Position numbers and translations under genes: made by a program
In this document: piece by piece, positions 3,255 through 9,831 of the stretch
How positions within the stretch are numbered: position 1 is the first letter of the stretch
How the letters are laid out: each line of letters begins with the position of its first letter
NCBI GenBank assembly: GCA_937911965.1
Contig: CALDPL010000282.1
Location: 1-9,831 of the forward strand
DNA length: 9,831 bases
DNA from: an uncultured Allomuricauda sp.
GTDB lineage: Bacteria > Bacteroidota > Bacteroidia > Flavobacteriales > Flavobacteriaceae
Direction of reading: 5' to 3'
Notes under the pieces: generated by a model
Told to the model about the DNA's origin: nothing
What the model saw: the letters and a program-made list of their open reading frames with translations, nothing else
The model's database searches: none

Positions 3255-5759
3255 TCATCTGTTAACCTTGGCCAATACCTCCGTCAAGGGCACAAACCTA
3301 TACCCCCTTGCACTCAATGCCGTTATGAGCCCATCCAGCTTATCGTAGAGCTTATCCGTTCGTTTTGGGTCGGTACCTACGTGCGTTAACAGCAAGAAGC
3401 CATTCATCCCCTGCTTTGCCTCATACTCGAGAATGGATTCCATGATCTCATCGCTACTCTTATAGTTTTTCATGTCAGGAGTGGTGTAATCTGCATGGGA
3501 AATGGTCCCAGGTGTGTAATTGATCAGACATAGGTCCAATTGATTGGTCCATTGCGTAATCTCGCTACTGTTCCACTCATAAGGAGGCAAGAAAAAGGGA
3601 GCGTCCTCTTTTTGAACCCCATGCTGTTCCATGATTTCATAGTTGTCCAGCAGATCATTTTGAAAACCAAATTGAGTGACCAGCAACTCCTTTTGGGAAG
3701 ACCAGTCGTTGTACAGCAAGTGCTTATCCGAATGTGCACCCAAGTAATGCCCTCCGTCCCTTAGTTTCTCAATCAAGCCGGCATACTTGGGATTTCGGTA
3801 AAAATTCCCCGTAAAAAAGAACGATCCCTTGATTTGATGTTTGTCCAAGGTCTTCAATATGGTGGGCAACCCATCGGCATATTGATCACCGGTAAATACT
3901 AGGTTGATTTTTTTTTCGGAAGCATCACCCCGAATCAAGGCCCCGCTATCATCATAGGTGAAATCCGCCTTTTGATGCCCTGACTTTTGACTTTTGGCCT
4001 CCATGGAAGATAAATAATAGACCAAGGAAGCTGTCCCATCCATGGTGGGCTCATTGGTGGAATAATCCCCAATATCATCATGGTAGACCACCAAATCGGA
4101 CTGGAACTCCGCATAACTGTCCTCTTCTTCCAACTTGATTCCGATAAGGCTGTTGAAAATGGAACCGTAAACGGGCCCGTCCACCAATCCTCCATAAGTG
4201 GCATAACCCTCCAGTAGGGCCAAGGATGAATGGGGCCTTACAGGCGAATCCGCATGATCTGGAAGCCCGACGATCATGCTGGTGCCCCATGGATTGCACC
4301 CGAACAACCAATCCCTGAGCGCTGCCTCCATTTCCAAGTAGGCATCATCCCCGGTGAGTTCATGGTACATATGCGATTGGGTCACCACGGCTGTTACAAA
4401 ATTATTGGAACACCACACAAAGGAGGTCCCTATAAGGAATGCATTGTCCTTTCCACGTTTTCGAATGGCCTCCAGGCCTTTTTTATAGAGTGCGGCCAAA
4501 TCCTCGGCCTTTTCATTTTTTCCTGAAATGGCCAACTCAAAATGCCCGGCATTCAAAAAAGGATAGTATTGGTAATGTCGAACGGTATCCCTTCCCATCC
4601 AAGGAGAAATCTGCTCATTATATGCAAAATCCATCCCTTCCCTTTTATACATAGCATCGCCCGTGAGATTGTAAAGGGCCCCGGCAGCCAATTCCATATC
4701 ATCATACCAATTTTCCTCCTCATAAAAATAGGGTCCCTTACAAGGCGCGGTTTGACTGACTCCTGGATTCCCCTTTCCAAAAGTATAGGCATCCACGGCA
4801 CGGGAAAGAAGGTCCTCGGTATAATCTGGATAGAAGTCCTTCAACACCATCCCGCCCATGGCAAATGAGGATGCAAACTTACCGGCCGTGGAGGCCACCC
4901 CGGTGGAACGGTTTTGGTATATTAAGAGCCCTTGTTTTTCCGCAGAAGCCAAGTAGACCGGCCTTCCCTTTCTGTTCTCGTCGTAAACCACGGTATCCTG
5001 GTTTGGCAAACGGAATCCCGCATGGTCCCTATCGTCCGCAATTTGATTGTAATACTCCTCCGGGGAAGGATTCATTTTTTTGAGCCAGTCCATCCCGAAC
5101 TTGGCCTCATCGATAATATCGGGAATGCCATTCCTTCCCGGAAGTCCATTGGCTTGGAACATATCCCCGAACACTTCAGGGTTTTCACGATAGGCCAACA
5201 ACAATTGGTAGACCGCATTGGCAGAGGTGGCCGTGTACTGGAGATAATCCGTGGCGTCGTGCCATCCACCGGTGACGTCAATACGCTCTCCTTCCCTTTT
5301 GGGGTTATAGATGATATAGCCATCATCCAAATGACAGGAATCCGTTAAAAACGGATTATATCCACAGCGCTGTTGCCGCATGTATTTTAAAAGAAAATCC
5401 GCCGTGTTGTCGTAAACATCCGCATTGACCTCAAACACCGGGGATTTTATGGCATTGACCTGGATAAAATACCTTCCTGTCTTTTCAAAATCACTGAAGT
5501 CCAATCGAAAAGAAGACCCAAAAGGGCCGTAGGCACCCTTGGGCGTTACTTTCTTGGATGAATACACCGGTTTCCCGGTAACCGCATCCACCAAGGAAAA
5601 GGAGGTGACCTTCATCGTTGCCTTCGAGCCCAATACGGCCACTTTTATGGATTGGGGCAGATACCCCAAATTGTTTATCCGTATCCATGACTCATTTTCA
5701 TTGGCCAGACCCAAGGTCATGCAACAAAGAAAAAAGACCAATAGTACCCTGTTTTTCAT
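3255..5759 (-). CDS. Secreted GH9 glycosidase fused to a NodB/CE4-like polysaccharide deacetylase domain
   Basis: An 834-residue exported enzyme. A signal peptide (MKNRVLLVFFLCCMTLGLA, cleavage near 19) precedes a CelD-type Ig domain (about 25-112, with RINNLGYLP), a family 9 (alpha/alpha)6 barrel (about 115-585) and a C-terminal NodB-like domain (about 616-830). GH9 catalytic parts: GGWHDATD with Asp168 and Asp171, and STNEPTMDG with the acid Glu570. The usual PHHR loop reads RPHSS (His510). In the deacetylase domain the second motif is intact (HSDKH, His676 and His680) and a late LLTHVG (His793) is present, but the first motif TFDD reads TGDQ (Asp625, Gln626) and RxPY reads LPPY (724-727). 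So a metal ligand and an arginine are replaced, and activity is uncertain. GH9 enzymes with this Ig domain include cellulases and exo-glucosaminidases; the deacetylase-like partner favours an amino-sugar substrate. An in-frame TTG-ATG start 30 nt upstream (5789) would lengthen the signal peptide; 5759 gives the better one. Confidence 0.9.
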   Translation of the reverse strand: MKNRVLLVFFLCCMTLGLANENESWIRINNLGYLPQSIKVAVLGSKATMKVTSFSLVDAVTGKPVYSSKKVTPKGAYGPFGSSFRLDFSDFEKTGRYFIQVNAIKSPVFEVNADVYDNTADFLLKYMRQQRCGYNPFLTDSCHLDDGYIIYNPKREGERIDVTGGWHDATDYLQYTATSANAVYQLLLAYRENPEVFGDMFQANGLPGRNGIPDIIDEAKFGMDWLKKMNPSPEEYYNQIADDRDHAGFRLPNQDTVVYDENRKGRPVYLASAEKQGLLIYQNRSTGVASTAGKFASSFAMGGMVLKDFYPDYTEDLLSRAVDAYTFGKGNPGVSQTAPCKGPYFYEEENWYDDMELAAGALYNLTGDAMYKREGMDFAYNEQISPWMGRDTVRHYQYYPFLNAGHFELAISGKNEKAEDLAALYKKGLEAIRKRGKDNAFLIGTSFVWCSNNFVTAVVTQSHMYHELTGDDAYLEMEAALRDWLFGCNPWGTSMIVGLPDHADSPVRPHSSLALLEGYATYGGLVDGPVYGSIFNSLIGIKLEEEDSYAEFQSDLVVYHDDIGDYSTNEPTMDGTASLVYYLSSMEAKSQKSGHQKADFTYDDSGALIRGDASEKKINLVFTGDQYADGLPTILKTLDKHQIKGSFFFTGNFYRNPKYAGLIEKLRDGGHYLGAHSDKHLLYNDWSSQKELLVTQFGFQNDLLDNYEIMEQHGVQKEDAPFFLPPYEWNSSEITQWTNQLDLCLINYTPGTISHADYTTPDMKNYKSSDEIMESILEYEAKQGMNGFLLLTHVGTDPKRTDKLYDKLDGLITALSARGYRFVPLTEVLAKVNR

Positions 5760-5789
5760 ATCAAAATGGAGTTTAGCGATCCACATCAA

Positions 5790-6179
5790 CCCTTTTTAAG
5801 GTCATTGAAGTCTATCAAATCAAATTTATAATTCAACGGGTCCCTATGAATTTTCTCAAAATGGTCTATATCCCATTTTCAATCCCTTTGGCCATCCATC
5901 AAGTTCCGAAAAATCCTCCATGGAACCATAAAATATTTTTTGTAATGCATCACCACTCCCCATAAGGCTTTGGACAGTGGTAAATGACACTTGTTCCAAA
6001 CTCCTTTATACGCCTTTTAGGCCAGTTTTTGTATTAGTAAATGGCGTGGAAGGACGAAATTGGAAACAACCAAAGTCCATAGGTACAACTGAAAATCACG
6101 GTCCTTCCATTTGACTTTCTACTTTCGTTTAATCTTTATCGCTAACCCAACCCACATTCAAAATACTGACACGGGCCCA
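5790..6179. other. Intergenic region between the FG-GAP gene and the GH9 gene
   Basis: A 390-base gap with no convincing gene. Only short frames occur, the longest clear one about 23 codons on the minus strand near 5956. The right end must hold the 3' end of the upstream operon, but no hairpin with a U-run is seen. The left end holds the candidate GH9 promoter. The gap suggests that the GH9 gene is a separate transcription unit. Confidence 0.5.
5821..5828 (-). promoter_or_regulatory. Candidate -7 element for the GH9-deacetylase gene
   Basis: On the minus strand this reads TAAATTTG, a full match to TAnnTTTG, about 60 nt before the chosen start. A TTC, not TTG, lies at the -33 position, so the promoter may be weak or need an activator. 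Confidence 0.45.
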
Positions 6180-7421
6180 TCAATGTAGGCTCTTTCCCAG
6201 CAACAAACGCACTTGGTCCCCCCATGCCCCGATCAGGACATCTTCCAAGCCATCCCCATTGACATCCCCTATGGCAATCCCCCAGCTCCGACCACGGGTC
6301 AGCTCTGGAATAACTTCCCGGGTCACATCCCTGAAATTCCCCTTCCCATCATTGGCATAGGCATGCAGATGCATTGGGGAAAAGGGTGGAATTTCAATGG
6401 CACTGACCAAGAGATCCAGATTCCCGTCCCGGTCAAAATCCATGGGGGCCGCGGCATAGGTCGAAAAGCGATGTTCCGGCATACGATCGGTCACATCCTT
6501 GAAATTCGCATTCCCGTCATTGAGGAGAAGTCGGGTCCTGGGGTCCTTCTCCCATGCGCCCCCATTGCTTGTGAGATTTGCAAAAACAAGGTCCAGGTCT
6601 CCGTCCCCATCCACATCAAAGGCCAAAACCTCTCGGCTGTGCAAGGGTTCGGGCAATTCCAAAAGATCTGCTCTTTCCGTAAAATTGCCCTTGCCGTCAT
6701 TGATCAACAAGCGGTTCGGGGGAATCTCGTTCCCCACGACCATATCCAGGTCCCCATCCCCATCCAGATCGGCCAGTTTGATGCTCTGGGTGGCATCGTT
6801 GACCTGGGGCAGGCGATCGGTACGGTCGACAAAATATCCGGGGCGTTTCGGGTCGTTGACCCATAGAAAGTTCTGCCCCTGTTCCCCTGAATTTCCAATG
6901 ACGATATCCGGTAGCCCATCCCCGTTCACATCTCCTACGTCCAGGCCGTTGCCCTCGCTATTGCCCAAGATCCGATCGCTGACATCCCTGAAACTTCCGT
7001 CCCCATTGCCCAAATAATATTCATGGATTTGATCATCCTCGGCCACAAAAAAGAGGTCCATGATGCCATCCCCATCAAAATCGGCAATCCTTATGTGTTC
7101 GGTATCGTGCTTTTCGGAGCTGAAGGCCCCCTTTTTCCAAGTGAATTCTCCCTGTCCATCGTTCAGGTACAATCTATTGGGTTCCCACTCCAGGGCGAGA
7201 ATGGCATCCAGGTCCCCGTCCCCGTCCACATCCAACAGTGCCACATCCAGGGCATGGGTTTCCCCGTCCAGGGGAATGTGGGTTTGGGTAACATCAATAA
7301 AATATGCTGTTTCAACGGTCTGGGCCTGTTCTTGGCCACATGCAGTTCCAATTAGAAACAGGGCGGGCAAACAAGTCATTTGTACTTTTTGCACAAATTG
7401 GACTTTTTTAAAGCTTTCCAT
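6180..7421 (-). CDS. FG-GAP/VCBS repeat lipoprotein, probable seven-bladed propeller
   Basis: A 413-residue exported protein. A basic N-terminus (MESFKK), a hydrophobic stretch and GTAC at 25-28 make a lipoprotein signal with the lipid-bearing Cys28. It is followed by GQEQ, so surface or outer-membrane anchoring is likely. The mature part carries seven calcium-type motifs of the DxDGDGxxD kind at about 64-72, 114-122, 164-172, 218-226, 269-277, 328-336 and 386-394, each near 50 residues apart and followed by hydrophobic strands and NDGxGxF turns. Seven such repeats fit an integrin-alpha-like beta-propeller, a binding platform for glycans or proteins with no expected catalysis. It is the last gene of the probable operon, 97 nt after the GH18 stop. 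The frame stays open upstream to 7511, but the start at 7421 gives the most plausible signal. Met at 7379 is an alternative and lacks the basic residues. Confidence 0.88.
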   Translation of the reverse strand: MESFKKVQFVQKVQMTCLPALFLIGTACGQEQAQTVETAYFIDVTQTHIPLDGETHALDVALLDVDGDGDLDAILALEWEPNRLYLNDGQGEFTWKKGAFSSEKHDTEHIRIADFDGDGIMDLFFVAEDDQIHEYYLGNGDGSFRDVSDRILGNSEGNGLDVGDVNGDGLPDIVIGNSGEQGQNFLWVNDPKRPGYFVDRTDRLPQVNDATQSIKLADLDGDGDLDMVVGNEIPPNRLLINDGKGNFTERADLLELPEPLHSREVLAFDVDGDGDLDLVFANLTSNGGAWEKDPRTRLLLNDGNANFKDVTDRMPEHRFSTYAAAPMDFDRDGNLDLLVSAIEIPPFSPMHLHAYANDGKGNFRDVTREVIPELTRGRSWGIAIGDVNGDGLEDVLIGAWGDQVRLLLGKSLH

Positions 7422-7518
7422 GGGAATTGGTTTTGAAATTAAGGCGCCGGTAGGCATTGCAATCCACCGGAACCGTCCGGTTTCGAAATCGATCTTTGAC
7501 CGGATCTCCACAAATCCC

Positions 7519-8904
7519 TTAGGGTTCCCGCTCTACCAGGACTCTGTGGATGGTCTTTAGCATGGCCCCTTCCGCATCATCGGATTCATAGGACCAGTAC
7601 ATTCCTCCGCGTAGGCCCCTTTCCAATATGTACCGGCATTTGATTTCCAGGGATTCCGGGGTCTCAAAGGTAAATACCATTTGCCCAAGGGAATCCACCA
7701 AATAGGATACTTTGGCCCTTTCGTCCCACTTGACCTCATATTGGGTCTGCCGAAGGAGGCTTTTATAGCCCGTCTCCCCGACCTTCTCCCGATCTCCCTT
7801 CCCATAGAGCGGCATTCCAAGGACCAATTTGTCCAGGGGCACCCCGGCACGGATATGGGCATCCACTGCCTCCTCCGAGGTCATTCCCCCAGCCAATTCC
7901 GAAGGAAACAGGGCGGAATGATGATGGTCGGGTGGCATTCCCATATCATAGGCCATGATGTTCACAAAATCCACATAGGGCATGATGGCTTTAAAATCAA
8001 TATAACGGGCCGAAGCGGCCGAGGCCAGGGTCAAGAGTTTATAGGGGCCGATTGCCTCCCTGATATCTTTCATCAAATGGCTGAAATTGGCAGTGTCCCC
8101 GGGGGAAGAGGAAATATCGGCCAGACTGCTGCCGGGATATTCCCAATCCACATCGATCCCATCCAGGCCAAATTCCACGACCACCCGTTGGCAATCCGAG
8201 GCAAATCGCTTTCGCTTTTGGGGATCAGCGGCCATTTCACTGAAATTGCCACTCCCCCATCCTCCCAGGGACAACAGCACCTTCAATGAGGGAAACCTTT
8301 TCTTGAGCTCCATAACGGTCCTCAAACGTTCCTCATTGTCAATGCGGACCCCGTCAAAACTGTCGTTGACATGGCCGAAGGCATAGTTGATATGGGTCAT
8401 CTGCCCCGGGTCGGGCAGGACTTCTTTCCAGGAGGTCAGATAGGCCACCACCACTTTTTTGTCAAACTCAATGGAATCGTGGAACCAAATCCCCTCCACA
8501 AGGTTTCCCTTCCGATCCAGTTTGAATTTGCCGTCCTTGATGTACTTGCGGTACAGTTCATACTTGCCGTCCCTGTTCCGGTCCTCCAATTGGATGTCCA
8601 GAGCATTGGAAACCACAATTTTGGATTTGTATTGGATCTCCTTGGAATAATGATCCAGGATGACGAAATAGATTTCAGAAGCCCCTTGGTCTTGATATTC
8701 ACTTTTCAGGGCACTAAAGAGCAAAACCTCCTCCAGCGCAGGATCCCCGTCCATCTGTACCAATTGGGAACTGTGCAGTTCAAATCCCTCCTCCATGATC
8801 CCTGGAGGATAATCTTCCCAGGTCCTGGGGAGACTTGTGGTCGCAAATTGGCCCCAGATTGGGTGGGACAGAAACAAAACGGAACAAAAAAGCAATCGTA
8901 GCAT
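7519..8904 (-). CDS. Secreted GH18 chitinase-like enzyme with a novel N-terminal domain
   Basis: A 461-residue exported glycosidase. The signal peptide is MLRLLFCSVLFLSHPIWGQ, cleaved near 19. Residues 40-145 form an extra domain with two acidic, FG-GAP-like motifs (MDGDPALEEV at 51-60 and EDRNRDGKYEL at 107-117). Residues 148-455 are a family 18 TIM barrel: VVVAYLTSW (151-159), SLGGWG (212-217), the catalytic DGIDVDWEYP (248-257) with Asp253 and the acid Glu255, MAYD (317-320) and a conserved tryptophan in GGMYWSYE (Trp437). The catalytic DxxDxDxE is complete, so hydrolysis of beta-1,4-GlcNAc links (chitin, chito-oligomers or glycan cores) by substrate-assisted catalysis is expected. No chitin-binding module or T9SS tail is seen, which points to a periplasmic or cell-bound enzyme for short substrates. 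It starts 38 nt after the serine hydrolase stop. Confidence 0.92.
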   Translation of the reverse strand: MLRLLFCSVLFLSHPIWGQFATTSLPRTWEDYPPGIMEEGFELHSSQLVQMDGDPALEEVLLFSALKSEYQDQGASEIYFVILDHYSKEIQYKSKIVVSNALDIQLEDRNRDGKYELYRKYIKDGKFKLDRKGNLVEGIWFHDSIEFDKKVVVAYLTSWKEVLPDPGQMTHINYAFGHVNDSFDGVRIDNEERLRTVMELKKRFPSLKVLLSLGGWGSGNFSEMAADPQKRKRFASDCQRVVVEFGLDGIDVDWEYPGSSLADISSSPGDTANFSHLMKDIREAIGPYKLLTLASAASARYIDFKAIMPYVDFVNIMAYDMGMPPDHHHSALFPSELAGGMTSEEAVDAHIRAGVPLDKLVLGMPLYGKGDREKVGETGYKSLLRQTQYEVKWDERAKVSYLVDSLGQMVFTFETPESLEIKCRYILERGLRGGMYWSYESDDAEGAMLKTIHRVLVEREP

Positions 8905-8942
8905 GGGTTTGGTTTAAGTTGGCATGCCCTGGCCTTGGGAAA

Positions 8943-9831
8943 TCAATTTTCCAAATCCTTCAACACCGGCCGATCGTCCTTCATACGCTTGTGATAGGGC
9001 ATGGCAAACCTGGACAGGTCCGGGGAATATTGGCGTTCCCTTTCCAATTCATACTGGAGCAGGGTCCGGCCCAATTGGTTCAAAAACGGCCAGCCCACCG
9101 ATTCATAATCGTAATTGTCATCGTTCAGGATGCCATCCGAATTGGTATAAATGGTGGCCGTGAGCATGAATTCCACCTTGTTTTCAAAATCCACGATATA
9201 GGCGACATCCGTCAGAAAACCATAGGCCCAACCCGTTTTATCGAATACCCGAACGTTCGTGGGCATTTGTTCCCCTCCACTTTTAAAGAAGAACTTGGCA
9301 TAACTGTCATAGTATTGATCGGTATCGTATTTGGGATAATCGGTCTCGGAGGGGTATTGGGAAAGGTAGCGGTACAGGTGTTCATAGTCCTCCTTCCCAA
9401 GGTCGTAACCCTTGCCCTTGGGAGCGGTCTCGGGAAACATCAAGATCTGCAGCATCCATTGCAAGTCTTGAAGGCCGATCTCATTGGCCGTGCCAAAGTC
9501 CATGGGACCGTCCACCAAGACCCCCTTTCGGTCATAGTACTGCTTTCCTACTTTGCCATCCGTACCAAATTCAAAGGGATCCCCATTGTAATCTGCAGGC
9601 TGTCGATACAACACCCTTCCCCCATCATCCAGAAAACTGACCGGATTGGTATGTCGGTTGTCCTCCACCGAGAGCCCCAGGAACTGGCTGGTGATCCTGC
9701 TGTGCTTCAAGCCCAATTCCTTGAACCTTCGGTTAATGGTCCTGGGACCCACAAATTGGTAAAATCGGTTGTAGGGATCGTTCTCGCTGATCAAAAAGGC
9801 CTTTTTGATATAATGTGCCATGGAGGGAAAT
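8943..9831 (-). CDS. Class A beta-lactamase-like serine hydrolase, 5' end outside the window
   Basis: The C-terminal 295 residues of a penicillin-recognising serine hydrolase; the frame is open to the right edge (codons reading F-P-S before the first Met at 9821), so the start and the nucleophile motif SxxK lie outside. Counting from that Met: LISENDPYN (11-18) matches the class A SDN loop (Ser12, Asn14), and VFDKTGWAYG (192-201) matches the KTG triad motif (Lys195-Gly197) with the following beta strand. An acidic middle part with many Asp and Tyr (140-175) is longer than in standard beta-lactamases. The well-known Glu166 region cannot be placed with confidence. Flavobacterial members are exported and many are not antibiotic resistance enzymes, so peptidoglycan or ester cleavage is equally possible. 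It is the first visible gene of the probable operon with the GH18 and FG-GAP genes. Confidence 0.82.
   Translation of the reverse strand, partial: FPSMAHYIKKAFLISENDPYNRFYQFVGPRTINRRFKELGLKHSRITSQFLGLSVEDNRHTNPVSFLDDGGRVLYRQPADYNGDPFEFGTDGKVGKQYYDRKGVLVDGPMDFGTANEIGLQDLQWMLQILMFPETAPKGKGYDLGKEDYEHLYRYLSQYPSETDYPKYDTDQYYDSYAKFFFKSGGEQMPTNVRVFDKTGWAYGFLTDVAYIVDFENKVEFMLTATIYTNSDGILNDDNYDYESVGWPFLNQLGRTLLQYELERERQYSPDLSRFAMPYHKRMKDDRPVLKDLEN

Noticed and set aside
6213..7017. Long plus-strand frames of 172 and 217 codons opposite the FG-GAP gene
   Set aside because: They are antisense shadows produced by the repetitive, GC-rich DGDG codons. The peptides are low in complexity and match nothing.
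7681..8901. Plus-strand frames of 176 and 202 codons opposite the GH18 gene
   Set aside because: The minus strand encodes an intact GH18 barrel with all motifs, so these are antisense shadows.
1..9831. CRISPR array, tRNA or rRNA genes
   Set aside because: No regularly repeated units with spacers, no tRNA cloverleaf and no rRNA signature were found on either strand.

Overview
The window looks like chromosomal DNA of a marine-type Flavobacteriaceae bacterium (Bacteroidota). Four things point there. Promoters follow the Bacteroidota pattern (TTG, about 20 nt, then TAnnTTTG-like). Start codons have A-rich leaders with no Shine-Dalgarno sequence. The secreted glycosidases are Bacteroidota-like. 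The HipT N-terminus is of the CPITYE type. A Muricauda/Zobellia-like genus is a guess only. Every supported gene is on the minus strand, so the window reads from right to left.

Right part (9831 to 6180): a probable operon of three exported proteins. The order is a class A beta-lactamase-like serine hydrolase cut by the window edge, a family 18 glycosidase with an unusual N-terminal domain, and a lipoprotein with seven FG-GAP/VCBS calcium motifs, probably a seven-bladed propeller. A 390-base gap follows. Next comes a large secreted enzyme (5759 to 3255) that joins a CelD-type Ig domain, a family 9 glycosidase and a NodB/CE4-like deacetylase domain with altered motifs. GH18, GH9 and a deacetylase fold together suggest work on a chitin- or chitosan-like amino sugar polymer, but the substrate is inferred.

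Middle part (3254 to 1840): about 900 bases without a long gene, holding two tandem minus-strand transcription units with the same promoter layout (TTG-N20-CATATTTG). One is a short unit of about 185 nt ending in a strong intrinsic terminator, with a near-leaderless 41-codon ORF. The other is a highly structured leader of about 280 nt before a small TPR protein. In this leader one segment can pair either upstream or downstream with a terminator-like partner, which suggests attenuation.

Left part (1839 to 1): an AT-rich tripartite toxin-antitoxin operon, hipB-hipS-hipT, with overlapping genes. HipT is a HipA-like Ser/Thr kinase lacking the N-terminal subdomain, and that subdomain is encoded separately as HipS. 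Three 20-bp palindromes of one consensus lie before hipB, 70 to 72 bp apart centre to centre, and are very likely HipB operators. By eye its base composition is clearly more AT-rich than the glycosidase genes, which fits horizontal acquisition.

The best leads are the three-operator array, the two-state leader RNA, the small transcription unit with its 41-codon ORF, and the GH9-deacetylase fusion.
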